Part shown: positions 1-60,779 of the stretch, in pieces
Numbering within the stretch: the stretch's first letter is position 1
Layout: every line of letters begins with the position of its first letter
DNA from: Tenrec ecaudatus
Lineage: Eukaryota > Chordata > Mammalia > Afrosoricida > Tenrecidae
NCBI RefSeq assembly: GCF_050624435.1
Contig: NC_134542.1
Coordinates: 8,366,497 to 8,430,496 of the forward strand
Direction: 5' to 3'
DNA: 64,000 nucleotides
Program-made: the position numbers and the translations under genes
Notes under the pieces: generated by a model
Database searches by the model: none
Seen by the model: the letters and a program-made list of their open reading frames with translations, nothing else
What the model was told of the DNA's origin: nothing

Positions 1-14604
<14,604 letters not shown>

Positions 14605-14699
14605 CCTGGGCTCTGGATTGAGAACCGCCTGCTGGGCCTGGGAGCAGCTCTCCTCCAGGGCCGTTTCCAGTGGGGGAGCCTGGCCTGAGCAGGAAGTCT

Positions 14700-14775
14700 G
14701 TGACTCACCCCATAGCCCCGCCCCAATGGGAAATGAGAAGTGAAAGAGAAGTGAAAGAGAAGTGAAAGCCACTCC
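14700..14775 (-). promoter_or_regulatory. SP100 core promoter with IRF-like repeat array
   Basis: Read on the minus strand, a CCCATTGGGGCGGGGC segment gives an inverted CCAAT box and a GC box just upstream of the first exon. Beyond it lie three direct copies of GAAGTGAAAGA (plus-strand sense), 11 bp apart, at 14737-14768. They resemble IRF/ISRE and PU.1-IRF composite half sites (GAANNGAAA). SP100 is known to be interferon inducible, so this is its likely control element. The site match is by eye. Confidence 0.6.
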
Positions 14776-15424
14776 AGGGCGGCTTTGGGCCCAGAAGCAA
14801 CGAGTCAGCTGGGAGTCAGGGGAAGATTTCACAGCCAGGCTCCAGGACCAGGACAGGGGCCACCCCTTTGGGGAGCGGGCCAGCTCCAAGCCCACCTGGG
14901 TGTGCAAAGACCGGCAAAGCTTATGTTTCAGCTGCCTCTATCTTCGGAGGGGTGGCTGGTTGATTTGGGGGAGGAGGTAGGGTCCTGACACTGTAACTCC
15001 CTTCCTTCTGGCCAAGATGACCAAGGGGGCAAGAGGGCAGGATGGAACAAGCCCTGTTTTTCTGCTCCTGGCATAGCCTGCATCTGGTGAACCCTTGAGA
15101 GAACAAGGTAGTGGCATTTGGTGTAGGCCTGGAGGGAGCCAAGAGGCGTGCGTGACCACCTGGGAAGGGGATCATGTCTGGAAAACAGTTAGACAAAGAG
15201 GGAGATTGCTCCCAGCCTGCAGCCAAAGGCTGCAGCCAAGGAGTTTAAAGCATTTAAAAATACTAAAACAGGTCCTAGTCAATAGGGTAGGATGTATGTT
15301 AAAGAGAAGACCTAAAACTTCAGAGAGACTTGTTTGGGGCAGAGAGACAGCTTTAAGCAATGTCCAGTGTCCACTACCTCTGTGTATTGCCATATAAATA
15401 TGTATACATAGGCCAATACCTTAA

Positions 15425-15935
15425 GGTTTACTGTGCCAACCTGGCCGATAAACACATGTGGGATTAATTGAAGGGCAGAGAGATAAATGGCTCACTGAGC
15501 CTTGCCTTTCTAGTTCTTGGGTCTCTTGCTTTCTGATGGTCAGACCAGGGTGCAGCTGCCTTAGCCAGTTCCCTGCTTCAGCTGTCAAGGCTCACTTCCT
15601 GCAAGACATCCCCGAGGAGAAGCCACATGGACCTATCCGGATGCAGACCTGGGTGCTGGAATAGCCGCATGGAGACCCCTGCCAGTGCTGAGATGCTTAC
15701 ATGCTCACTGATTTGACTTTCCTCCTACGGTCGGTGTCAAAGCGTGTTTTGTGAGGTTGAGGAGGACTTTGTAGATTGGTGTCAGACATATGGGCTAATG
15801 TTGGACTTATGGGCTTGGGCAGCACTGGGTTGGGACGCTTTCTTAATGTACACTTACCCTTTATATAAAAATCTCTTATATACATTGAGTTTCTGTGGAT
15901 TTGTTTCTCCAGTCTGCCCAGATTAACATACCTCT
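15425..15935 (+). mobile_element. Family X repeat
   Basis: Starts TGTGCCAACCTGGCCGATAA. It shares GACATATGGGCTAATGTTGG and TGTGGATTTGTTTCTCCAGT with the copy at 1831-2305. It lies between SP140 and the SP100 promoter. Confidence 0.6.
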
Positions 15936-16394
15936 ATTTTTGTGGATTAATGTATTTACATATCTACCAACCTATGATTATACCGCTGTTCATTGCTTTG
16001 CTTCCTAGGTCCTTCCTCTGTTTCCTTTTACCTTCCGCCTGCCCAACTATATCCTCTGTCTCCAGGTGGGTCTGCCCACATGCAGCTACGCCCACATACA
16101 AGTACCCAGCATAATGACGTCATCACCATAGAAATACAGGTGTATGTGACAGGGTTGGTACCATAATGTACTTATGGAGATCGGTCACTCATGTGTAGAG
16201 AGCAGCTGTTGTGTTGAAAGCAGCAATATTAGAGGTAAAACGACACTTCATGTATTATAATTACTGGGTAAATATAAAATTATGTACTGTAAAATCAACT
16301 ACTGCAAAAAATTCTGTACCACGGGAATTTAACATTTAATTATGTTCAATTTGTAACAATGAAAATACATCCTACATGTCAGATATTTACATTG

Positions 16395-16524
16395 TGATTC
16401 ATAGCAGCAGCAAAATTACAGTTATGAAATAGCAACAAAAATAATTTTATGGTTGGGAGTCACCACAGCATAAGGAACTGTATGAAAGGGTCTCTGCATT
16501 AGGAAGGTTGAGAACCACTGACTT
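16395..16524 (-). mobile_element. hAT-type DNA transposon end, inverted
   Basis: Ends AAGGTTGAGAACCACTGACT, the reverse complement of the CAGTGGTTCTCAACCTT terminus. The core AATAATTTTATGGTTGGGAG is shared with the copies at 10684 and 23414. The left boundary is unclear. Confidence 0.6.
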
Positions 16525-16587
16525 ATACTGATAAGACATGTAATTTGCCACTGAGAAGCCCAGGAATGGTTTTCTTTGTCAAAGGTT

Positions 16588-16722
16588 ATTTTTGTTTGTT
16601 TCTATTTTTATTTTTTTATTTTATTGGGGCTCATACAACTCTTATCACAATCCTTTGTGTCAAGCACATTTGTACATTCGTTGTCCTCATTCTCAAAACA
16701 TTTGCTTTCTACCTGAGCCAAA
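16588..16722 (-). mobile_element. L1 3' end, inverted and short
   Basis: TTTTATTGGGGCTCATACAA, CTTATCACAATCC and TCAAAACATTTGCTTTCTAC are the reverse complement of the L1 tail seen at 44270-44415 and elsewhere. Confidence 0.75.
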
Positions 16723-16914
16723 GGAGGTGATTCAGGAATACTATCTCTGGGCAAGGAATTCAGGTCCCAGCCTTTCCTCTGCCCCCATCCTGCTCTGCAT
16801 CATCTGGAACAACAATAGCACCCAGCTGTGTACCAGTGAGGGCATGGCCTGGTAGGTGGCAGCTGAGACAAGTTCACATCCTGGACGCTGATGCTGAGGT
16901 CTTGAGAAAACCCA

Positions 16915-17056
16915 CACCAAACTCACTGCCTTCGGTCAATGTCCACTCAGCCCTGCAGCCAGGGCGGAACTGCCCACGTGAGTTTCAGAGTCTGTAACTT
17001 CAAAGGAGCAGAAAGCCCCGTGTTTCTTCCTCTGAGCCACTGGTAGTTTCAAATGA
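16915..17056 (-). mobile_element. AfroSINE-like SINE, inverted
   Basis: AAACTCACTGCCTTCGGTCA at its head and GTAACTTCAAAGGAGCAGAA, CCACTGGTAGTTTCAAATGA further on, the reverse of the SINE order. Confidence 0.55.
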
Positions 17057-17819
17057 CTCACCTTAATGAATGTCACCCAGAAATGTCACCTACCCAGGTG
17101 ACCTTGAGGGAGCCCTTTTCCAACTTCCCTCCAGAGGACGCCTCTCTCCAATTCAGGGAACAGGTGCTGTGCCCCAGAGGAGGCACCAAGGGGAGATTCC
17201 AGCCCAGGAATCCTTACAAAGAGCCTGAGACCTTGCAGTGAGGAGGTAGCCATTGGGTCCAGGTCCTCCTGCAGCTTCTGGGACTCAGGCTCCCTTCTCA
17301 GGTCAGAATAAAGCCAGGCAGCCGGCATCACAGCAGAGTCAACCTTCCCGAGCCCAAGTAAACTACACTGGCATTTGAGTCCCCTCCCTTTGCCCTTGGC
17401 AGTCTCGTGGCTTAAGTGACCCCTTCTCTTCTCCAAGGCTCCAGCACGGCCTTTGCCTCCACAGGAGATGGCGGTGGGCACCCGGGGATCCTGGCCCACT
17501 TGATAAGGACATGGCCCCAGGCTCTACCCCTTCTTCCTGTGAGAGTCCTGGTCCCAGCTGGGGTCAGCCTTGCTTTCCTCCACTGTCCAGTCGTCTCCGC
17601 CCCTGTAGCCTAAGGGCACGATGTTTCTGTGCGTGAACTGCCTTTGTATTCCCCATCGTGTCAGGACTGTTGACATGCTGTCCTTTTGTGAGCCAGGCTG
17701 AGCCAACTCTGTGGGGAGCTTGATCCCCGAGTGACATGTCCTAAGGTGTTCAAACAGGTGGGGAGTGTCTGTCCACGGTTGCTCCCTAACAGCTTAGAAA
17801 TGTGGGTGAAGGGAGACAA

Positions 17820-17943
17820 CCACCAAGGGCTCAAGATGAAATGATGATGGCAACAGAAGTACAAATATGCTTGACACAATTGATGTGTGGAATGTTATAA
17901 GAGCAGTAAGAGCCTCCAAGAAAATGATTAAAAAAAAAGAAAA
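17820..17943 (+). mobile_element. L1 3' end, short
   Basis: CCAAGGGCTCAAGATGAAAT through GAAAATGATTAAAAAAAAGA, matching the common L1 tail with a poly-A end. Confidence 0.75.
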
Positions 17944-18357
17944 CCCAAACTAGGACCTGTGCTAGGCCCTCTTGATGGCTTTGTCCACCTCCCAGATGGA
18001 GGTGTGGGCATCTCTGGAAGTGCTGCCCCAGACGGCCGTGGGTGTGCGCTATGAACAGCCCCCTGCCTGACATCTACCCTTCCCAATAGATTATTGGTTA
18101 TCAAAGCCACACAAGGACTTCTCCCTTACTTTTTAAATGCCAGATGCTTGTACCTGTGAGTGGATCACCCAGTGACCACACGTCAAATTCTAACAATGGC
18201 CCTGCTACAGCTCTCCGAGGACCATCAACACGCCACTCCCCGTCACCTTCTGGCTCGACATCCTAAAGGCCTGCTTCCTAGTGCTGCCTTGAGGACCTGC
18301 TCTCTTAGGTCGGGGTTTTGAAAAAACAGAATGAGACAAAGGCTCTTAGGTAAGTGA

Positions 18358-18363
18358 TTTATT
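18358..18363 (-). terminator. Polyadenylation signal of SP140
   Basis: AATAAA on the minus strand, about 240 bp after the SP140 stop codon. It is the first canonical hexamer downstream of the terminal exon. Confidence 0.65.
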
Positions 18364-18601
18364 ATTGTTCTCTAGGGCAGGGAGTAAACACTAGGGAGCG
18401 TAGAAAAGCTAAGCAAGCATGCGTCTGACGGATCCCATGGGAAGCACAACCGAGGCTGGCTTCGTCACGAGACCGGGAAGCCCATCCTCCAGACGGAGCT
18501 GTGCCCATCTGGTCCCAGGAGCTGCTGTGGGGTTGGGCAGAAAAGGGTATTTGTTCAGGGAACCTACAGCATTGACACTGAAGAGAACTGTCCTCACTTG
18601 T

Positions 18602-54462
<35,861 letters not shown>

Positions 54463-54629
54463 CTAAGAAACAGAGATACAATATGAAAACAGACGTGGTA
54501 GCTGGAAGACTTGAGACACGAGAGTTGGTCAATAAAGCGCTAATCTGTGAAACACAAGTGCTTTTACAGAGATAATATGGATTGCATATTAATCCAGAAT
54601 AAACAGATTGCAAGGATAAACAAAGGTAT

Positions 54630-54825
54630 AATCGGAGGAGCACTGGTGGTCTAGTGGGTTAAGTACTGGGCTACTGATCAAAAGATCAGCAGTTTGAAAG
54701 CACCAGTCACTCCGTAGATTATGATGTGGGTGTCTGTTTCATAAAATTGCACTGCTCTGGAAACCCTATTTTAATCGATAGGACTTGTATGAGTTGGGGT
54801 CAATTTGATGGCTTAATTTTTGAAT
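54630..54825 (+). mobile_element. AfroSINE-like SINE
   Basis: GGAGCACTGGTGGTCTAGTG, GGTTAAGTACTGGGCTACTG and GATCAGCAGTTTGAAAGCAC give the complete tRNA-like head with A and B boxes. The tail is TATGAGTTGGGGTCAATTTG. Confidence 0.8.
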
Positions 54826-55049
54826 ATATATATAATCACACATATAAACATATATATATAATCACAGCTTAAGAAAAGTTAGGAGTGGCTACTACTACTG
54901 AATATTTTGGTCAAGGATCATATAAAAGAATCTGGATCCCAAAGGGAAAGTTCAGACTAGAATTTGCCTTTCCCATGGAATCTGTAAATTCTGGAGCCAT
55001 GGAAGCTGAATGAACTCCTACAACTATTGTCTTGAGATAATCTTTTAAA

Positions 55050-55350
55050 AAAAACCACAAATTGTTTTATTGGGGACTTTTACAGCTCTTAGAACAATCC
55101 ATATATCAATTGTATCAAGCACATTTGTACATATGTTGCCATCATCATTTTCAAAACATATTCTTTGGACTTGGGCCCTTGGTATCAGCTCCTCTTCTTT
55201 CCCCTGCCTCCCCTCACCATCCCCATCCTGCCCTTGTGAACCCTTGATAAATTATACATTATTATTGTTTTCATGTCTTACACCGACTGCTGTCTCTCTT
55301 CACCCACATTTCTATTGTTCTTCCCCCTCAGGGGGTGTGGGGTGGGAGAT
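55050..55350 (-). mobile_element. L1 3' end, inverted
   Basis: TTGTTTTATTGGGGACTTTT, ACATATGTTGCCATCATCAT and TTCCCCCTCAGGGGGTG are the reverse of the common L1 tail. Confidence 0.82.
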
Positions 55351-55449
55351 AATCTTTAAACCTTAAACCAAAACTATTAAAAATTTTCTTATAACCAGAC
55401 AACAAGAAACCCCCCCCAAATTCAATTTTACTTCCATTGATTTACAAAA

Positions 55450-55650
55450 TCAATTTACTGCCATTGAATCAATGCTGACTCATAGACACCCTTTAGGATA
55501 ATGTAGAACTGCCCCTATAGATTTTTGAGACTGTAATTCTTTACTGGAGTAGAAAGACTGGTCTTTTCCCCCCAGAATGGCTGGTGGTTTTGAACTGTTG
55601 ACCTTTTGGTTAGTCCCCGATGTGCAGCCCCTGTGCCACCAGGGCTTAAG
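55450..55650 (-). mobile_element. AfroSINE-like SINE, inverted
   Basis: CAATTTACTGCCATTGAATC, GAGACTGTAATTCTTTACTG and GGTTTTGAACTGTTGACCTT, ending CTGTGCCACCAGGGCTTAAG. A near-complete inverted copy. Confidence 0.85.
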
Positions 55651-55749
55651 AGCTTAATATGTAAGAATGTCTTCCTTCAGCACTCTGTTTTTTTCAGGAC
55701 TATATATAAGATCAAAATGACTACAGCACCTTAAAAATTAGCTAGGAAC

Positions 55750-57245
55750 CTAAGGAGGCAGTGAGTTTGCATAATCACTATGACACCTGGATTTTTTTCA
55801 GAAATCAACAAGAGGAAGATAGACATTAAACAATACTCTTAAAAAAACTACTGAGAAATTGAATAAAGAATGCATAAAATTTAAAAAGATCCTTGAAAGA
55901 AACAGGAACAGAAACGAAGCATAGCAAAACCTTTAGGACATAGCAAAATCAGTGCTGAGGGGGCAATTTATACCAATAAATGCACACTTCAAAAAAGAAA
56001 AATCAACACCTTATCCCAGCATCTGCAACAATCAGAACAAGAGCATAAAATGAGCCTTTAACCCAAAAGAAAAGAAATAGCAGATTAGAGCAGAAATAAA
56101 TGAATAAAAAATGATAGAAAGAATAAGGCAAGAATTTGAAAGGATTGACAACATTGAGAAACCACTGACACATTTGTAACACAGGAAAAGAAGGAGAAGA
56201 TGCAAATATCACGAGTAAGAAATGAAGTGGGCAGCGTCACAACAGAGCCGACTGAAGTAAAAAATATAACAATAGTGTGAAGGACTGCACGTCACAAATG
56301 TGCAAACCTAGAAATAATGGACAAATCTCTACAGACACACTACCTACATAAACCAACACAGACTGGGGTAGGAACTTTGACAGATCCACAACAAAAATAT
56401 GAAATAGGTCATTAGAAAACTATGAAAAAAGAAAAGTCTAAAGCCACATTACTTCACAGGGGAATTCTATCAACCACTTAGAAAAGAGTTGATATCTTTA
56501 AGACACTCAAGAAGATAGGAATAGAAGGAAAATTACTCAATATTATACAAACTATATATGAAAAACCAACAGCCAATGTAGTAATCAATGGAGAAAAGAT
56601 GAGAACAATTCCACTGGAAAAGGGGACCAGACAAGGATGCCCCTTGTCCCCACTCCTATTTAACATCCTACCGGAGGTCGTAGCTAACAACATAAGATAA
56701 AGAAAAGAAATTAAAGGTATCATCTGGGTAAGGAAGAGGCATTACTATCATTATTTGCAGACAGTATGATTTTATACATTGAAAATACCCTAAACTCCAA
56801 AAGTGGAGTGTTGGAAGCAATAGAGGAATATGGCAGAGTGGCAGGATACAAGATCAACAAGCAGAAGTCTATCGGTCTGCTATACACATCGGACAAGATC
56901 ACAGAAGAGATCATTAAAAAGGTAGTACCCTTTACAATAGCCAAGCACAAATTGAAATATCTAGGGATATACCTGACTAAAAAATCAAAGAGTTGTATGA
57001 GGAAAATTATAGAACACTATTACAAGAAATCAAGACTGACCTCAACAAATGGAAGAATACCCCATGCTTGTGGATTGGAAGACTCAATATAGTAAAGATG
57101 TCAGTTCTGCCCAAGGGACTATATAAGTTCAATGCTATAATGATACGAGTACCACCATCCTTCTTCAATGAATTGGAAAAACAGATTACCAACTTCATAT
57201 GGAGGGGGAATAAGCCCAGAATTAACAGATCGCCTCAAGAAAAAT
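55750..57245 (+). mobile_element. L1 fragment: ORF2 reverse transcriptase C-terminal part
   Basis: Two plus-strand frames carry L1 ORF2 sequence: IENTLNSKSGVLEAIEEYGR, GYKINKQKSIGLLYTSD and KHKLKYLGIYLTKKSK. After a frameshift comes NKWKNTPCLWIGRLNIVKMS, then YKFNAIMIRVPPSFFNELEK and NFIWRGNKPRI. The upstream 56.5-56.7 kb segment holds the RT block with [20 protein letters not shown]. The catalytic region is frameshifted. Confidence 0.88.
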
Positions 57246-57284
57246 GAAAAACTGGGAGGGCTTGCTCTACCCCACACATACACT

Positions 57285-57515
57285 ATCATGATCCCAGTTC
57301 TACCTTACAAATCCAGCTAGGGTTCATGAGAGAGGGGGCAACGGGGAGGGAGGGGGGGAAATGAGGAACTAATACCAAGGGCTTAAGTAGAAAGCAAATA
57401 TTTTGAGAATAATGATGGCAACAAATGCACAAATGTGCTTGACACACAATGGATGTACGGATGGATTGTGATAGAGTTGTATGAGCCCCCAATAAAATGA
57501 TTACAAAAAAAAGTT
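57285..57515 (+). mobile_element. L1 3' end
   Basis: TCATGATCCCAGTTCTACCT joined to GGGTTCATGAGAGAGGGGGC and ending CCCCCAATAAAATGATTAC. An internally deleted tail. Confidence 0.8.
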
Positions 57516-57519
57516 TACC

Positions 57520-58030
57520 TCACTTCTACTCAAACTATACAAAAATATAGAAAAAGATGGAAAACTCCCTAACTCATCCTCTAAAGCAAACACAACCCTG
57601 ATGCCAAAACCAGGTAAAGATATTACAAGAATAGAAAATTACAGACCAATATAGCTTATGAACGTAGATATAAAAATTCTCAACAAAATTCTAGCCATTA
57701 GGATTCAATGGCATACCAAAAATATAATTCATCATGATCATACCAGGTATGAAAGGAAGGTTTAACATAAGAAAAATAATATAATCCATCATATAAAAAA
57801 GAAATTATATGATCATATCAATTGATTCATAAAAGAGATTTGACAAAATGTAACACCTATTCCTGATAAAAAGTACTCAATAAAATAGGGATAGAAAGGA
57901 AATTCTTCAACATAATAAAACTAATGGCCAACATCTTGTTCAGTGGGGAGAAACTTATCAAAGACTAGTCTTCAGTATGGATTACACATCAGCATAAAGA
58001 AAACAAACTTTATCACAACCAAATAAACAA
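57520..58030 (+). mobile_element. L1 fragment: ORF2 reverse transcriptase N-terminal part
   Basis: ATGCCAAAACCAGGTAAAGA followed by AGAAAATTACAGACCAATAT is the PKPGKD / NYRPI region of L1 ORF2. It then runs to ATGGCCAACATCTTGTTCAG. It is out of order relative to the ORF2 piece at 55750-57245, so a separate copy or rearrangement. Confidence 0.75.
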
Positions 58031-58279
58031 CATCGTGAAAAATGGAGAAATGGCTGTAGTTGTTAAGGATTTCATTTTACTTAGATCTATCGTCCATTCC
58101 CATGGAAGAAGCAGTCAATCAAACATCCTATTGCATTGGCCTAATCTGCTGTAGAATATCTCTTTCAAATGTTTAAAATCAAAGATGCCACTTTGAGAAC
58201 CGAGGTGTGTCTGACCTAAGTCCTGTTCCTTTCTTTCTTTTCAAAAGTCATGTTATTTTCAATTGTCTTATAGTCATGC

Positions 58280-58630
58280 GCAACTAGAGGTGTGAATGAG
58301 GCAGATGGAAGAAGAATTGATGCCTTTGAATGACAGTGTTGGCAAAGAATATTGAAAAGACCGTGGACTGCCAGAAAGGACAAATCTGTTTTGGAAGAAA
58401 TCTGCTCTTTAGAAGCAAGGATGAGCAGACTCCATCTCACGTAATTTAGCTATACCATCAGGAAGGACCAGTCCCGGGACTGAAGGACATGACGGTTGGC
58501 AAAACAGAGGGCCAGTGAAAACGACACAGGAACAGTTTGTAGAATGGGCCAGGATCAGGCAGCATTTCGTTCTGTTGTATATCAGGTTGTTATGAGTCAG
58601 AAGCAACTCGACAACCCTTAACAAGAGCAT
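58280..58630 (+). mobile_element. RTE/BovB LINE 3' end
   Basis: GACCGTGGACTGCCAGAAAG, TTTTGGAAGAAATCTGCTC and GTTGTTATGAGTCAGAAGCA. Closely parallels 45800-46012. Confidence 0.7.
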
Positions 58631-58711
58631 TGTTTTGCAGGCTTTATTTATAACAGGAATTCTTTCTTCAAAATATGGAAACTATAAAATATCTCTGTGT
58701 TATCCCTTTAA

Positions 58712-59705
58712 AAATTGTTTTATTGGGGGCTCCTACAGTTCTTATCACAATCCATACATCCATCTATTTTTTCGAGAACACTTGTACATATGTTGCCATC
58801 ATCATTTTCAAAACATTTTCTTTCTACTTGAGCCCCTGTATCAGCTGATTTCACCCCTCCCCCATTCTTCCTTCCTCCCTCATGAACCCTTGATAATTTA
58901 TAAATTTTTTTTCATGTTTTACACTGACTGATTGATATCTCCCTTCAATGATTTTTCTGTTGTCCATCCTCCTGGGAGGGGGTTATATGTAGATAATTGT
59001 GATCAGTTCCCTCTTTCTCCCCCCACCTTCCCCTCTTGGTATTCTTACTCTCAATGTTGGTCCTGAGGGGTTTATCTGTCCTGAATTCCCTGTGTTTTAA
59101 GTTCTTATCTATACCCATGTACATGCTCTGGTATAGCCAGATTTGTAAAGTAGAACTGAGGTCATGATAGTGGGGGGAGGGGCATTAAAGAACTAGAGGA
59201 AAGTTGTATTTTTCATCAGTGCTAAATGCACCCTGACAGGCTTGTCTCTACCTTGTGACTCTTCTGTAAGGGGATGTCCAATTATCTACAGATAGACTTC
59301 GGGTCTCCACTCCGCAGTCCCCCTCATTCACAATGAGATGATTTTTTTTTTGTTCTGGGTCTTTGATGCCTGATACCTGATTCCATTGACACTTCAGGCT
59401 GGTTTGCTTCTTCCATGTGGACTTTGTTGCTTCTCAGCTAGATGGCCGTTTATTTATCTTCAAGCCTTTAAGGCCCCAGATGCTATATCTTTTGATAGCC
59501 AGGCACCATCAGCTTTCTTCCCCACATTTGCTTATGCACCCACTTTGTCTTCAGCGATTGTGTCAGGAAGGTGAACATCACAGATTGCTAGCTTATTAGA
59601 ACAAAGTATTTTTTTCTGTTGAGGGAGTACTTGAGTCGAGGACCAATGCCTGTCTGTTACCTTAATACTTAACATATAAATATATGTACATAGATCTATT
59701 TCCCT

Positions 59706-59755
<50 letters not shown>

Positions 59756-60530
59756 TGCCAGTATTTAGACCTCTATAAATGTTTGCCTCCTAGTTCTTTC
59801 CTCTATTTCCTTTTATTTTCCTCTTGTCCCACTATCATGTTTGGCCTTTTTTTATCTTTCATTAACTCCTCTTGGCTACATTGCTCTTGATCAAGCTCCA
59901 CCAGGCACCCTATGCCTTCCTTGCCATCTATTTTAGATCACTTGTTGTTCTCATGCCCCTGGGTTGCTTGACATCCCTCTTCCTTCGCCCTTGGCCCCAC
60001 TGCCTTCCTCTCTCGTATGTCCACCCAGAATCATCAGTGCTTTTGTTTTCTCCTCCAGATTGTTTATCCTGTGTATCTTATCTAGATAGACATGTGGAAA
60101 CAATAATTAACACAAAACATGACAATGCCAAACAAAGCAACAACAACAAACCCAGAACAATAACAAAAACCCATGACAAGAAAAAGAGAGGAAAAAAGCC
60201 TATAAACAGTCCCAGGTCTGTTTGTTGACCTTTAGAAGTATTTTCTGGTCCAGTTTGATGGGATGCAATGTCCTGGCCCCAAAGTCTAGTTTTTATATTC
60301 CCTGGGGACTTCATTGCTTTGTTCCCCTTGCTGCTCTGTTGCACGCCCTTAGTGATTCGCCCTGGTTTGGTGGGGTCAGATGGGCACAATTCCCACAGTG
60401 TGTCTCCATCCCTTGTTGTCCCCCATAGTGCTAGGGGTCAGTGAGTGAGGTCGTGTCTCATGGTGGGGCTGGCCGTATGGTCCTCTCTGTGCATTGGCTG
60501 CTCTGAGCAGGAATATCATCCTCAGGGCTG
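58712..60530 (-). mobile_element. L1 3' UTR, long inverted copy
   Basis: Starts with AAAAATTGTTTTATTGGGGG and continues with the reverse of all blocks in 30640-32640, to GTGTCTCATGGTGGGGCTGG. The (AT)n tract replaces a TA-rich part of the tail. Confidence 0.85.
59709..59750. repeat. (AT)21 microsatellite
   Basis: Uninterrupted AT tract within the inverted L1 tail. Confidence 0.97.
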
Positions 60531-60651
60531 GTGGGCCAGGATGTGTCTGCTCTCTCTCCTTCCCTCTTCCTTTGCTCCTGTGTGCTCTGATCAGACATGC
60601 CCTTCTCCCTGAGCTGCAGCTTCAGTGCTGTCCTCTGAAGTGCATTCTTCT

Positions 60652-60652
<1 letters not shown>

Positions 60653-60700
<48 letters not shown>

Positions 60701-60714
60701 GCGTGTGTGTGTGT
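60653..60714. repeat. Alternating purine-pyrimidine tract, (TG)n with a GC core
   Basis: About 62 bp of strict alternation: a (TG)n run, then the palindrome GCGCGCATGCGCGC, then (GT)n. Such tracts favour Z-DNA. Confidence 0.95.
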
Positions 60715-60779
60715 TGGGGTGGGGGTCCACATAGTTGGGACTGGGGCCAGCCCCACAGACCACAAGAGCATTTTTAACG

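Noticed and set aside
55750-58030. Active L1 element
   Set aside because: The ORF2 pieces are frameshifted, out of order, and lack ORF1 and an intact endonuclease region.
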